This document shows positions 29,094 to 38,506 of a DNA stretch of 64,000 nt, piece after piece. This DNA is from Cobetia sp. cqz5-12. Lineage in GTDB: Bacteria; Pseudomonadota; Gammaproteobacteria; Pseudomonadales; Halomonadaceae. Under the pieces are notes generated by a model. The model was not told the DNA's origin and did no database searches. It saw only the letters and a list, made by a program, of their open reading frames with translations. Both the position numbers and the translations under genes were made by a program. The stretch lies in the NCBI RefSeq assembly GCF_016495405.1, contig NZ_CP044522.1, positions 434,001 to 498,000 on the forward strand. Direction: 5' to 3'. Position 1 is the first letter of the stretch. Every line of letters begins with the position of its first letter.

Positions 29094-29630
29094 ATGAGCA
29101 AGATGGCCCCTGAACTGCCGATCGAAGTGGATAGCGAGACAGGCATCTGGACCTCCGACGCCCTGCCGATGCTGTACGTGCCGCGTCACTTCTTCATCAA
29201 CAACCACGTCGCGGTGGAAGAGGCGCTGGGCGTGGAGAAGTATGCCGAGATTCTCTACCACGCCGGCTACAAGAGCGCCTGGCACTGGTGCGAGAAGGAA
29301 GCCGAGCTGCACGGCCTGGTCGGGGTGGAGGTCTTCGAGCATTACATGAAGCGTCTGTCACAGCGCGGCTGGGGCCTGTTCATCACCGAGGAGATCGATC
29401 TGGAGCGCGGCACCTGCAAGGTGCGCCTGGAACACTCCTGCTTCGTCTATCAGCAGGGCAAGACCGGCACAAAGCTTGAGTACATGTTCACCGGCTGGTT
29501 CGCAGGCGCGATGGACCAGATTCTGGCCGCGCGTGGCAGCGAGCTGCGCACCGTCGCCGCCCAGACCCAGAGCGGTGGTGAGGAAGGCTGTGACGTGGGG
29601 TATTTCGAGGTCGCTCCCGGAACAGTGTGA
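29094..29630 (+). CDS. V4R-like small-molecule-binding protein (DUF5943, PA5397-type)
   Basis: A 178-aa cytoplasmic protein found next to dgcA in betaine-degrading pseudomonads. The C-terminal half resembles a 4-vinyl-reductase (V4R) domain: KVRLEHSCFVYQ, EYMFTGWFAGAMDQIL, then a closing SGGEEGCDVGYFEV in which the cysteine position is kept. V4R domains bind small molecules or metal in regulatory and assembly proteins. The function in this operon is unknown. CGAGGATACCGAC before the ATG gives a ribosome-binding site. It follows the M19-like gene by about 100 bp. Confidence 0.75.
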   Translation: MSKMAPELPIEVDSETGIWTSDALPMLYVPRHFFINNHVAVEEALGVEKYAEILYHAGYKSAWHWCEKEAELHGLVGVEVFEHYMKRLSQRGWGLFITEEIDLERGTCKVRLEHSCFVYQQGKTGTKLEYMFTGWFAGAMDQILAARGSELRTVAAQTQSGGEEGCDVGYFEVAPGTV

Positions 29631-29764
29631 CGTTTTCGGATCCGCCACTCTCTATTCCATGGCTCGGGTCAAGGCCGAGGCCCAGACTTGGCACAGGCAA
29701 CAGCACAAGCCGGCTGCCCGATCATCTCTCTGTCACGACACTCACCACACGACACTCATCACCC

Positions 29765-29851
29765 ACAACAACGACAACGCAACGCCTGAGCGCCGCCTTT
29801 CCTGACATGCAAGACGCCTGACGCCAACCCCACCGCCACGACTCGTGGCGG
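29765..29851 (+). promoter_or_regulatory. CA-rich motif and hairpin in dgcA leader
   Basis: ACAACAACGACAACGCAACG (about 29766-29785) is followed by a perfect 8-bp hairpin (CCGCCACG/CGTGGCGG, 29833-29851), then the dgcA ribosome-binding site. The order of CA tract, hairpin and Shine-Dalgarno matches the leaders of preT, hydA and beta-ureidopropionase. Confidence 0.45.
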
Positions 29852-29908
29852 CGGGCAGGCCAGGCCAGCGTGACAAGGCGGTGCTCTCCCCGGCGAGGAG
29901 CTCTCACC

Positions 29909-31987
29909 ATGGCATTCGACGCACTCTTCCAGCCGATCGAGATCGGCAAGCTGACCATCCGCAACCGCGTCGTCAGTACCGCCCATGCCGAGGTGTATGC
30001 CACCGATGGCGGCATGACCACCGAGCGCTACGTGCGCTACTACGAAGAGAAGGCCAAGGGCGGGTGTGGCCTGTGCATCTGTGGTGGCTCCTCGGTGGTC
30101 TCCATCGACAGCCCGCAGGGCTGGTGGAGCTCCGTCAATCTGTCGACTGATCGCATCATTCCGCATTTCCAGAATCTGGCCGATGCCGTGCACAAGCATG
30201 GCGGCAAGATCATGATCCAGATTACCCACATGGGCCGTCGCTCGCGTTGGGACGGCTTCGACTGGACCTCGCTGATGTCGCCGTCCGGCATCCGCGAGCC
30301 GGTGCACCGCTCTACCTGCAAGACCATCGAGGTGGAAGAGATCCAGCGCATCATCGCCGACTTCGCCCAGGCGGCGCGGCGTGCCAAGGAAGGCGGCCTG
30401 GACGGCGTCGAGCTGTCCGCCGTGCACCAGCACCTGATCGACCAGTTCTGGAGCCCGCGCGTCAACAAGCGCACCGACGAATGGGGTGGCAGCTTCGAGG
30501 GCCGCATGAAGTTCGGTATCGAGGTGCTCAAGGCAGTGCGCGCCGAGGTCGGCGACGACTTCGTGGTCGGCATGCGCATCTGTGGTGATGAATTCCATCC
30601 CGATGGCCTGTCCCACGACGACATGAAGCAGATCGCGGCCTATTACGATGCCACCGGTCTGCTCGACTTCTTCGGCGTGATCGGCTCCGGCTGTGATACC
30701 CACAACAGCCTCGCCAACGTCATTCCCAACATGTCCTACCCGCCGGAACCCTTCCTGCACCTGGCCTCCGGCATCAAGGAAGTCGTCAAGATTCCGGTGA
30801 TCCACGCCCAGAACATCAAGGACCCCAACCAGGCCGAGCGCATCCTGGAAGGCGGCTATGTCGACATGGTCGGCATGACCCGCGCCCACATCGCCGACCC
30901 GCACATCATCGCCAAGATCAAGATGGGCCAGCTCGATCAGATCAAGCAGTGCGTCGGTGCCAACTACTGCATCGACCGTCAGTACCAGGGCCTGGACGTG
31001 CTGTGCATCCAGAATGCCGCCACCTCGCGCGAATACATGGGCCTGCCGCATCAGATCGAGAAGACCAGCGGCCCGGTGCGCAAGGTCGTCATCGTCGGCG
31101 GTGGTCCGGCCGGCATGGAGGCAGCCCGCGTGTGTGCCGAACGCGGCCACGACGTGACGCTGTTCGAGGCCCGTGACGAGCTGGGCGGCCAGATCACCAT
31201 AGCGGCCAAGGCGCCGCAGCGTGATCAGATCGCCGGCATCACGCGCTGGTATCAGCTGGAACTGGCGCGCCTGAAGGTCGACCTGCGCCTGGGCACGCGG
31301 GCCGATGAGGCCACCATCCGTGACCTACGCGGCGATGTGGTGATCCTTGCGGTGGGCGGTCGTCCGTTCATGGACCAGTTCGCGTCCTGGGGCTATGACG
31401 AAGACCCGGCCAAGAGCCTGATCGTCTCTTCCTGGGACGTGCTGGACGGGCGCGTCGCGCCGGGCAGCAACGTGCTGATCTACGACAGCATCTGTGAGTT
31501 CTCCGGGGTCTCGGTGGCTGACTATCTGGCCGACAAGGGCGCCAGGGTCGAGATCGTCACCGACGACATCAAGCCCGGTGCGGCGGTCGGCGGTACCACC
31601 TTCCCGACCTATTACCGCAGCCTGTATGCCAAGGAAGTCGTGATGACCTCCGACATGGTGCTGCATGAGGTCTACCGCGAGGGCGAGGGGCTGGTGGCGG
31701 TGCTGGAGAACGAGTACACCGGCACGCTCGAAGAGCGCGTCGTCGATCAGATCGTGGTCGAGAACGGCGTGCGCCCGGATGAAGCGCTCTACTACGCCTT
31801 CAAGGACGGCTCGCTCAACAAGGGCCAGATCGACGTCGAGTCGCTCTACGCCATCAAGCCGCAGCCGTGCCTTAGCCAGGCCACTGACGGTGACGACTAC
31901 CTGCTGTTCCGTCTCGGCGACTGCAACGCTCCGCGCAACACCCACGCCGCCATCTACGACGCCCTGCGCCTGTGCAAGGATTTTTGA
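29909..31987 (+). CDS. dgcA: dimethylglycine demethylase subunit DgcA
   Basis: A 692-aa flavoprotein of the trimethylamine dehydrogenase / 2,4-dienoyl-CoA reductase family; with DgcB it demethylates dimethylglycine to sarcosine. Residues 1-340 are the FMN barrel (FQPIEIGKLTIRNRVVSTAH; ITHMGRRSRW). The iron-sulfur segment reads C348-VG-A351-NY-C354 and C366. Residues about 393-420 are a dinucleotide fold (VVIVGGGPAGMEAARV), and a second nucleotide fold follows. In the canonical family four cysteines bind [4Fe-4S]; the second is alanine here. ATG 29909 has GAGGAG upstream. dgcB starts 35 bp later. Confidence 0.92.
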   Translation: MAFDALFQPIEIGKLTIRNRVVSTAHAEVYATDGGMTTERYVRYYEEKAKGGCGLCICGGSSVVSIDSPQGWWSSVNLSTDRIIPHFQNLADAVHKHGGKIMIQITHMGRRSRWDGFDWTSLMSPSGIREPVHRSTCKTIEVEEIQRIIADFAQAARRAKEGGLDGVELSAVHQHLIDQFWSPRVNKRTDEWGGSFEGRMKFGIEVLKAVRAEVGDDFVVGMRICGDEFHPDGLSHDDMKQIAAYYDATGLLDFFGVIGSGCDTHNSLANVIPNMSYPPEPFLHLASGIKEVVKIPVIHAQNIKDPNQAERILEGGYVDMVGMTRAHIADPHIIAKIKMGQLDQIKQCVGANYCIDRQYQGLDVLCIQNAATSREYMGLPHQIEKTSGPVRKVVIVGGGPAGMEAARVCAERGHDVTLFEARDELGGQITIAAKAPQRDQIAGITRWYQLELARLKVDLRLGTRADEATIRDLRGDVVILAVGGRPFMDQFASWGYDEDPAKSLIVSSWDVLDGRVAPGSNVLIYDSICEFSGVSVADYLADKGARVEIVTDDIKPGAAVGGTTFPTYYRSLYAKEVVMTSDMVLHEVYREGEGLVAVLENEYTGTLEERVVDQIVVENGVRPDEALYYAFKDGSLNKGQIDVESLYAIKPQPCLSQATDGDDYLLFRLGDCNAPRNTHAAIYDALRLCKDF

Positions 31988-32022
31988 TCGCGTCGTCTGA
32001 CACGTAGGTGGGAGGTTTGACC

Positions 32023-34242
32023 ATGAATGAAACAGTCTTGAGCGAAACCGTCTTGTCGGTGTTGATCTTCGCCGCCTTGGCGCTGGCCGTCGTCGGTGCG
32101 GTCAAGCGCATCGGCCTGTGGCGCCAGGGGCGGGCGGATGCCACGTCCATGAGAGTGGGAGAGCTGATCACGAGTCTTGCCAAGGTGCCGCGCCGCTACG
32201 GGGTGGACCTGCACCACGTGGTCGCGCGGGACCGCTACATGGCCAATACCCACGTCGCCACTGGCGGTGGCTTCGTGGCTGCGGCGCTGCTGATGGTGGT
32301 GGTATACGGCTTCGGCTTCGACTCTGCCTGGCTGGGTGTCTTGTTGCTGCTGGCCAGTGGCACGATGTTCGCTGGCGCGCTGTTCGTGCGTCGTCGTCGT
32401 CTCGATCCGCCGGCGCGCCTGTCGCGTGGCCCGTGGATGCGCCTGCCCAAAAGCCTGCTGGTGTTCTCCGCCAGCCTGTTCGTGATGAGTCTGTCACTGG
32501 TGCTGCCGGAAGGCGTCGGCGGCATGATCTCCGGCGGTATTCTCGGGCTGGTGCTGGTGGCGGGCATCGCCTGGGGTCTTCTCGAGATGATCGTCGGCAT
32601 GACCGGCGGTGGCTCGCGCATCACCGGACCGATGAAGCATGCCTTCGCCGGTGCGCTGCATCTGGCCTTCCATCGGCGTCCGGCACGTTTCAGCACCCGT
32701 GACAGCGCGGGCATCCGCGACAGCGCGCTGCTGCCGCTAGATCTTTCCAATCCCGAGGCACCGCTAGGCGTTGGCAAGCCTGCCGACTTCAACTGGCGTC
32801 AGCTGCTGGGCTTCGATGCCTGCGTGCAGTGCGGGCGCTGTGAAGCGGTGTGTCCGGCGTTCGCGGCCGGTCAGCCGCTCAATCCCAAGAAGCTGATCCA
32901 GGACATGGTGGTGGGCATGGCCGGTGGCAGCGATGCCGCCTACGCCGGTTCGCCCTATCCGGGCGACGAGCCGAAGCGTGCTGTCGGTCAGCATGGCGGC
33001 GGCCCGCAGCAGGCCATCGTCGGGGCATCGCCATATGCTCGGCCGGCAGGTCATGCAGCGTCATCCGGGCCGATCCAGATCAAGGCGTCACCGGGTGCAG
33101 CGGGCAAGCCGACAGACGCCGACAAGCTGATCCACGAATTCAAGGTACTGGTCGAGCCGGAAACCCTGTGGGCCTGCACCACCTGTCGCGCCTGCGTCGA
33201 GGAGTGCCCGATGATGATCGAGCACGTCGATGCCATCGTCGACATGCGCCGTCACATGACGCTGGAGCAGGGCGCGACACCGGGCAAGGGCGTCGAGGTG
33301 CTCGACAATCTGATCGCCACCGACAATCCGGGCGGTTTCGCGCTCGAGGCACGTCTGCATTGGGCGGCGGACCTGAACCTGCCGCGCATCGCCGAGGTGC
33401 AGGCCGCTCGGGAAGCGGCGCGTGATCCGCGTCCGGTGGAAGCACTTCTTTGGCTGGGCGATGGCGCCTTCGACATGCGCAACCAGCGCACGCTGCGCGC
33501 CTTCGTGCAGGTGCTGCGCGCGGCCAGGGTCGACTTCGCCATTCTGGGAGTGGAAGAACGTGACAGCGGTGATGTGGCGCGTCGCCTGGGTGACGAGGCG
33601 ACCTTCCAGTCGCTGGCCACACGCAATATCGCCACCCTGGCGAAGTACCGCTTCGCGCGCATCATCACCTGTGATCCTCACAGCTTCCATGTGCTGGGGC
33701 GTGAATATGCCGCCTTCGGTGGCGACTACCTCGTCAATCACCACACCAGCTACATGAACGAGCTGCTGGCGGCGGGACGTCTGAGTCTGGATGCCAGCAA
33801 GCTTGCCACGCTCGGTTCGGTCACCTGGCACGACCCCTGCTATCTGGGCCGCTACAACGGGGAATTCGAGGCGCCGCGCACCTTGCTGGCGGCGCTGGGT
33901 CTTGAAGTGCGCGAGATGCAGCGCTCCGGCTTCCGCTCACGCTGCTGTGGCGGCGGCGGTGGCGCGCCGGTGACGGACATTCCCGGCAAGCAGCGTATCC
34001 CCGACATGCGCATGGGCGACGTGCGCGAGACCGGCGCCGAGGTAGTGGCGGTCGGCTGCCCGCAGTGCACCGCGATGCTGGAAGGCGTGGTGGCACCGGC
34101 CGGTGAAGCCGAACCCCAGGTGCTGGATCTGGCGGAACTGATGGCGCGCGCGCTGGTAGCGGATGCATCCACGCAAGGCTTGTCCACTCAGGGCTTGGCG
34201 GCGTCGACCACGCAGCCCACTGACGCGGAGGTGACGGCATGA
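32023..34242 (+). CDS. dgcB: dimethylglycine demethylase subunit DgcB (Fe-S membrane protein)
   Basis: A 739-aa membrane-bound electron-transfer partner of DgcA. The N-terminal about 210 residues hold about five hydrophobic helices. Two ferredoxin-type motifs follow at C267 (CVQCGRCEAVCP) and C385 (CTTCRACVEECP). Two CCG-type segments end the core: HDPCYLGRYNG with CCGGGGG, and GCPQCTAML. This is the heterodisulfide-reductase/GlpC-like layout of ETF-linked Fe-S proteins. ATG at 32023 has GGGAGG upstream. The C-terminal tail includes a 15-bp duplication (34168-34197, STQGL twice). It overlaps the ETF alpha gene by ATGA. Confidence 0.9.
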   Translation: MNETVLSETVLSVLIFAALALAVVGAVKRIGLWRQGRADATSMRVGELITSLAKVPRRYGVDLHHVVARDRYMANTHVATGGGFVAAALLMVVVYGFGFDSAWLGVLLLLASGTMFAGALFVRRRRLDPPARLSRGPWMRLPKSLLVFSASLFVMSLSLVLPEGVGGMISGGILGLVLVAGIAWGLLEMIVGMTGGGSRITGPMKHAFAGALHLAFHRRPARFSTRDSAGIRDSALLPLDLSNPEAPLGVGKPADFNWRQLLGFDACVQCGRCEAVCPAFAAGQPLNPKKLIQDMVVGMAGGSDAAYAGSPYPGDEPKRAVGQHGGGPQQAIVGASPYARPAGHAASSGPIQIKASPGAAGKPTDADKLIHEFKVLVEPETLWACTTCRACVEECPMMIEHVDAIVDMRRHMTLEQGATPGKGVEVLDNLIATDNPGGFALEARLHWAADLNLPRIAEVQAAREAARDPRPVEALLWLGDGAFDMRNQRTLRAFVQVLRAARVDFAILGVEERDSGDVARRLGDEATFQSLATRNIATLAKYRFARIITCDPHSFHVLGREYAAFGGDYLVNHHTSYMNELLAAGRLSLDASKLATLGSVTWHDPCYLGRYNGEFEAPRTLLAALGLEVREMQRSGFRSRCCGGGGGAPVTDIPGKQRIPDMRMGDVRETGAEVVAVGCPQCTAMLEGVVAPAGEAEPQVLDLAELMARALVADASTQGLSTQGLAASTTQPTDAEVTA

Positions 34243-35738
34243 CGATTTCCCCGGATCTACACGCATCAGAGCAGCCACAAGCAACCGAGCATCCACACCC
34301 ATCAGAGCGCGAGCCACTGCCACGCCGTGACCCGCGCCTGGAGCAGCAGGCACGCAATCGCCTGCACCCGCAGCACCTCATCGCGCTGCAGGCGCTGGGC
34401 CGTGGCGCGGCAGCCCCTCAGGAACGCTGGATGGGCCCGAAGGGCGTGATGCGTCGCAATCCTCACGTCGGCCATTTCATCGCCGCCAATGGTCGCAAAC
34501 GCATCGACCGCAGTGGCCGCTCCGGGCCTGCCGCGGCGGGGGCGGGCAACGCCGCCGTCATGACCAAGGCGCGCGTGCTGCCGCTGGTCGAGATCGCATC
34601 ACCCGCCTTCCTGATCGCGGTGGTACCGGACATGACCGGTGGGCGGCTCTCTAGCCATGACCGCGATGTGCTGGGGCTGGCGCGTCAGATCGCCGATGCT
34701 GACCCCGCCCATCAGGGCGCGGTGCTGGCCGTCACCTTCGGCACGCTGCGTGAGGAGGGTGACGCCGCCGACAGTGTCGGACTCGGCGCGGCGGGCGCCG
34801 ATCGCTGGCTGCACTTTGCCGATATTCTCCACGATGGCTACGCGCCGCTGGCCCAGCTGGCGGAGCTTGAGGCCATCGATGGCAAGCTGACTCCACGGCT
34901 GTGGTTGCTGCCGGAATCCCGCACTGGTGGTGGTGAACGCGGCCGGCGGCTCGGTGCGCGCCTGCTGTGCCAGGGCGATGCGCTGGCGCGGCCCAGCGGC
35001 AACGCCTATCAACTCGACGGCGAGCTTGCCGCCATCGGGCGTGGCGAGCTTGCCGAGGTGAACGTCACCGGGCGCAGCGGCAATGGTCAGCAGGACCTGA
35101 CCCGCGCGCTGACCCGTATCGTGCTGTGCGAAGCGGAATGCGCCGAGCCGGTGGAAGATGTGCGCCACGCCGCGCTGCCGCTTGATTGGGAGGCGGCCAG
35201 TACCGCGCGCGCCGTGCCAGACGTGATCGAAGATCTTGGCCCGGTGGCCGTCGATCCCTCCGCAATCGCGCTGGGCGAGGCCGAATTCATTCTCTCGGCG
35301 GGCAACGGCATTCGCGACTGGGATGGCTTCCACCGTGCCGCCAGCCTGCTGGGGGCCACCGAAGGCGCCTCACGGGTGGCGGTGGATGACGGCTTCATGC
35401 CGCGTGCCCGCCAGGTCGGCGCCACCGGTACCTGGGTAACGGCGCGGGTCTATGTCGCGGTGGGAATCTCGGGGGCCATCCAGCATCTGCAGGGCATCCA
35501 GCGCTGCGACAAGGTGGTGGCCATCAACACCGATGGTGGCTGTGACATGGTCAAGCGTGCCGATCTTTCGGTGATCGGTGACGCCGGGGCGATTCTCGCC
35601 AGTCTCTGTCAGCAGCTCGAGGCCGAACGCAGTGCCGGCGGTGATGCCTCCCAGGCGGCAGGTGCTGCCTCGGTGGCGGGGCAGTCGTCTACCGTGTCCG
35701 CTACGTCATCCGCCACGCTTGCCGCCGACGCGGCCTGA
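34239..35738 (+). CDS. etfA: electron transfer flavoprotein alpha subunit (betaine cluster)
   Basis: A 499-aa ETF alpha homologue taking electrons from DgcAB (and possibly Sox). The C-terminal FAD domain is clear: PRARQVGATGTWVTARVYVA, GISGAIQHLQGIQRCDKVVA, INTD. An N-terminal extension of about 120 basic, low-complexity residues, absent from housekeeping ETF alpha (about 310 aa), includes RRNPHVGHFIAANGRKRID. Dedicated long ETF alpha proteins accompany dgcAB in Pseudomonas too. It starts with a 4-bp ATGA overlap with dgcB, implying coupling. The Ala/Ser-rich C-terminus looks disordered. Confidence 0.85.
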   Translation: MTISPDLHASEQPQATEHPHPSEREPLPRRDPRLEQQARNRLHPQHLIALQALGRGAAAPQERWMGPKGVMRRNPHVGHFIAANGRKRIDRSGRSGPAAAGAGNAAVMTKARVLPLVEIASPAFLIAVVPDMTGGRLSSHDRDVLGLARQIADADPAHQGAVLAVTFGTLREEGDAADSVGLGAAGADRWLHFADILHDGYAPLAQLAELEAIDGKLTPRLWLLPESRTGGGERGRRLGARLLCQGDALARPSGNAYQLDGELAAIGRGELAEVNVTGRSGNGQQDLTRALTRIVLCEAECAEPVEDVRHAALPLDWEAASTARAVPDVIEDLGPVAVDPSAIALGEAEFILSAGNGIRDWDGFHRAASLLGATEGASRVAVDDGFMPRARQVGATGTWVTARVYVAVGISGAIQHLQGIQRCDKVVAINTDGGCDMVKRADLSVIGDAGAILASLCQQLEAERSAGGDASQAAGAASVAGQSSTVSATSSATLAADAA

Positions 35739-35771
35739 ACTCGCGCCTGCGACAGGGGAAAGGAGAAGAAC

Positions 35772-36665
35772 ATGAAGGCAGAACGTTCGTCCGTTGCGCA
35801 GCAGGCCTCGGCGCCGCTTGAGGTCGTGAGCCTGGTATCGCTGGGGCAGCATCCCGTCTCGGGGCGTCTGCGGCGCGCCGAGCAGGACGCCCGCGCGCTG
35901 GAGCTGTGCCTGGCGCTGGAGCGCCAGTCTGCGCCCGGTGCCGTCAGCCTCAGTGCCTGGCATGCCAGTGGCAGCGATTTCATCCCCGGTAGCGAGCAGG
36001 ACCAGGCGCTGCGCGGCTATCTGGGCATGGGGCTGGAGGCGTTGACGCTGGTGACGCCCAACACCCTTGAAACTATCGATTCACAGGCGGCTGCCATTGA
36101 TCAACCGGTCATCGATGTCTGGCCGCTGCTGGTGGCGCGCCTCAAGCAGGTGGCACCGCAGCTGGTGGTGTGCGGTGGTCAGAGCGAGACGGGAGAAGGC
36201 AGTGGACTGTTGCCGCACCTGCTGGCGGAGAGCCTTGGCTGGCCGCTGGTGGAGGGCATCGTCGCGATCGAAAGCTGTGATGGCGAGCAGCTGACTGCTC
36301 TGCAGGCATTGCCGCGTGGCCAGCGACGGCGGTTGCGCGTGACGCTGCCGGCGCTTGTCAGCGTCGATTCCGCCGCACCGGCGGCGCGTCAATCGGCCTT
36401 TGGTCAGGCGCGACGTGGCGAGCTAGCCGCGGTGGCCAGCGGTGAGCTTGCCCATGACGTGCTGGCGGAGGCCTTCAGCGTGGCGCCAGCTCGCAAGCGA
36501 CCCAAGCGCTTGAAGCGTATCAAGGCGACCAGCGCGCGTGATCGTTTCAAGGCCGCGGCCGCCAAGGCCGAAGGAGGTGGTGGCAAGCGTCTGGAAGGCG
36601 TGAGCGCCGAGGAAGGCGCGGCGGAAATCCTCAAGCTGCTGCGTGAGGAAGGCGTGCTGCGCTGA
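35772..36665 (+). CDS. etfB: electron transfer flavoprotein beta subunit (betaine cluster)
   Basis: A 297-aa ETF beta-like subunit, the AMP-binding partner of the alpha subunit. Visible are the early VVSLVSLGQHPVSGRLRRAEQDARALELCL segment (read across residues 17-46), VVCGGQSETGEGSGLLPHLLAESLGWPLV, and a Lys/Arg-rich C-terminus (KRPKRLKRIK). It is more divergent than housekeeping ETF beta, as expected for a dedicated system. AAAGGAGAAGAAC precedes the ATG. It is the last gene of the operon that begins at 27983. Confidence 0.85.
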   Translation: MKAERSSVAQQASAPLEVVSLVSLGQHPVSGRLRRAEQDARALELCLALERQSAPGAVSLSAWHASGSDFIPGSEQDQALRGYLGMGLEALTLVTPNTLETIDSQAAAIDQPVIDVWPLLVARLKQVAPQLVVCGGQSETGEGSGLLPHLLAESLGWPLVEGIVAIESCDGEQLTALQALPRGQRRRLRVTLPALVSVDSAAPAARQSAFGQARRGELAAVASGELAHDVLAEAFSVAPARKRPKRLKRIKATSARDRFKAAAAKAEGGGGKRLEGVSAEEGAAEILKLLREEGVLR

Positions 36666-36679
36666 AGTCGCGCAGACGG

Positions 36680-36717
36680 TAAAAAGCCCCTGTCAGCACG
36701 CTGGCAGGGGCTTTTTC
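36680..36717. terminator. bidirectional terminator after etfB
   Basis: The stem AAAAAGCCCCTGTCAGC ... GCTGGCAGGGGCTTTTT lies between convergent genes. Confidence 0.9.
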
Positions 36718-36720
36718 ATA

Positions 36721-36770
36721 CCTCACAGAAGGTCGCTCCTCACAGAAGATCGCTCTTACAGAGGATCACT
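36721..36770. repeat. 16-17-bp imperfect tandem repeat, 3 copies
   Basis: Units CCTCACAGAAGGTCGCT, CCTCACAGAAGATCGCT and CTTACAGAGGATCACT. The last copy runs into the stop codon of the DUF4174 gene. Confidence 0.88.
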
Positions 36771-37512
36771 CCTCCCACTGCCAGTCCTCATCGCTCAAGG
36801 GCTCGGGCGAGGTGTGCTCGTCGGTTCCCTGGGGAGCCTTGCGCGCTGCCTGACTAGCTTCGCGCTGGCGCATCGGCATGTTGTCGATCACCTGATAGAT
36901 CTGGTCGGGGGAGACGAAGCCTTCCTGCTGCATCTTCTTGCCGCCGTCCTTGCCCATCAGGATGACGGTGAAGGGCGCACCCTCGCGCAGTTGCATGGCA
37001 TCACGCAGGGCACGCACCTCCTCGAAGCTCATCGGCACGCCATCGTGAATGCCGCGCGTGCCCATCAGCGTATAGAGCGTCATGTCGCGTTGCTGCATCT
37101 CGCCACGCGTGGCGCGCAGTTCCTCGCGCTGGCGCTCGAGATCCCGGTCCTGCTCATCCGGCGCGATCAGCACCAGCGAGCGTCGGTTCCAGGTCTCGCC
37201 CAGCAACGGATTGGCGGCGGGGTCGACATTGGCGGCGGTCATGGTGGTCTCCGCGGTGTCCGGTGAGGTCGGTGGCGGTGGCGCGCCAGTGGATGTCTCG
37301 GCGGGCGCGTTTAGGTCGGCGTCCGAATCCAGCAGGCTGATGGCATGCACCGGCGAGCTCAGCATCAGGGCCGGCAGCAGGGCCAGAAGCATGAGGCTCA
37401 TCAGGCCCGGCGTCAGCCTGCGGTGCGAGAGCCGTCGAGGCGGCGCGGGCGGTATCTGTGTGGACAGTACCTGCGAGGACAATCTCTGCGCGGACGGTAT
37501 GTGCGTGGACAT
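36766..37512 (-). CDS. exported DUF4174-family protein, 248 aa
   Basis: An exported protein: a basic N-terminal region (RRLSHRRLTPG) leads into a hydrophobic helix LMSLMLLALLPALMLSSPVHA (positions about 36-57), which looks like a late signal peptide with cleavage after HA. A Pro/Thr/Ala-rich linker follows, then the DUF4174 domain (RSLVLIAPDEQDRDLERQRE; MTLYTLMGTRGI; PFTVILMGKDGGKK), a thioredoxin-like fold without the CxxC. Its function is unknown. ATG 37512 has GGAGG upstream; the longer frame to 37677 is unsupported. Confidence 0.75.
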   Translation of the reverse strand: MSTHIPSAQRLSSQVLSTQIPPAPPRRLSHRRLTPGLMSLMLLALLPALMLSSPVHAISLLDSDADLNAPAETSTGAPPPPTSPDTAETTMTAANVDPAANPLLGETWNRRSLVLIAPDEQDRDLERQREELRATRGEMQQRDMTLYTLMGTRGIHDGVPMSFEEVRALRDAMQLREGAPFTVILMGKDGGKKMQQEGFVSPDQIYQVIDNMPMRQREASQAARKAPQGTDEHTSPEPLSDEDWQWEE

Positions 37513-38006
37513 GGCAGTCCTCCGGCGGCGAATGATATGAGCTGGGATGGCCAGCCTGGCGGCAGAAGCAGATTGCACAGTAGAATGGCACACCCCGAAT
37601 GACAGACTCTCCTTCAAGACTAAGACAGTCGTCGGGAGTTTGCTGCCCGTCGGCGCGCGATTTATGTGGTACTTCACGATATGCCGCCCTCATTCAGCCT
37701 GTGAGAAGGCTAGTGGCGACATATCGATAGCGGCGGCAACAGGTGGCGTGGCTCTCTGTAAAGCGCGTGCAGACTTTACGCGGCATGCTGCAGATATTTC
37801 CACAATCGTGGCGCAAGCTGTATGCGCGTCCAGCCGTCATGACGCCCGCCATGCGTGGCTCCACGGCTTTTACGTTGCTGATCTGCGACTCATGTAACTC
37901 TGGCGATACAGAATGTTTTCAAAGAGTTGCATGAAAAAATGAACATCCTGTCGTCAGGCCCGTCTGAGTTAGGGCAAACACTTATTGATCACTGCTGGAG
38001 GCTGCA
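37513..38006. other. intergenic region between divergent DUF4174 and DUF4168 genes
   Basis: About 490 bp, moderately AT-rich toward 37900. No gene, repeat or specific operator was recognised; it presumably carries both promoters. Confidence 0.5.
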
Positions 38007-38399
38007 ATGAAACGGATGACTGCATACATGACGGCTGCCCTGATTTCCGCGGGCATGATGTCGGCACCGGCGTTCGCTGCTGACGCACCGGCCCAGGGTC
38101 AGTCTACTGCCCAGGCGGCACAGGCTCAGGCTGGCGATTTCACTGATGCTCAGCTGGAACAGTTCGCTGCGGCCTCTCAGGATATCGCACGCATCTCTCA
38201 GGAATTCGCCGGCAAGCTGCAGAAAGCCGACGACGAGACTGCCAAGCAGAGCGTGCGTCAGGAAGCCAATGACGAGATGGTCAGCGCTGTCGAAGACTCC
38301 GGTCTGGAAGTCGCCACCTTCAACTCCATCGGTCAAGCGGTTCAGAACGACCCGGACCTGATGAAGAAGGTGCAGAAGCTGGCTCAGGAAAACTCCTGA
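38007..38399 (+). CDS. exported DUF4168-family protein, 130 aa
   Basis: A periplasmic protein with a clear signal peptide (MKRMTAYMTAALISAGMMSAPAFA, cleavage after AFA at about residue 24). A Gln/Ala-rich linker follows, then the DUF4168 domain: FTDAQLEQFAAASQDIARIS, helical, ending NDPDLMKKVQKLAQENS. The family is widespread in halophilic and marine bacteria and has no known function. CTGGAGG lies 7 bp before ATG. Monocistronic, with a strong terminator. Confidence 0.85.
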   Translation: MKRMTAYMTAALISAGMMSAPAFAADAPAQGQSTAQAAQAQAGDFTDAQLEQFAAASQDIARISQEFAGKLQKADDETAKQSVRQEANDEMVSAVEDSGLEVATFNSIGQAVQNDPDLMKKVQKLAQENS

Positions 38400-38433
38400 T
38401 CTCGCCTGGATGACGTTCGGGTCATCCAATGAA

Positions 38434-38470
38434 GACGCCGCCCCCGGTTACCGGGGGCGGCGTTTTTTTG
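38434..38470. terminator. Rho-independent terminator after the DUF4168 gene
   Basis: The 13-bp perfect stem ACGCCGCCCCCGG, loop TTA, CCGGGGGCGGCGT is followed by a run of seven T. Confidence 0.93.
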
Positions 38471-38506
38471 TGTCCATGTCTTGCGGCCTGTCAGTCAGCA
38501 CCGCCC

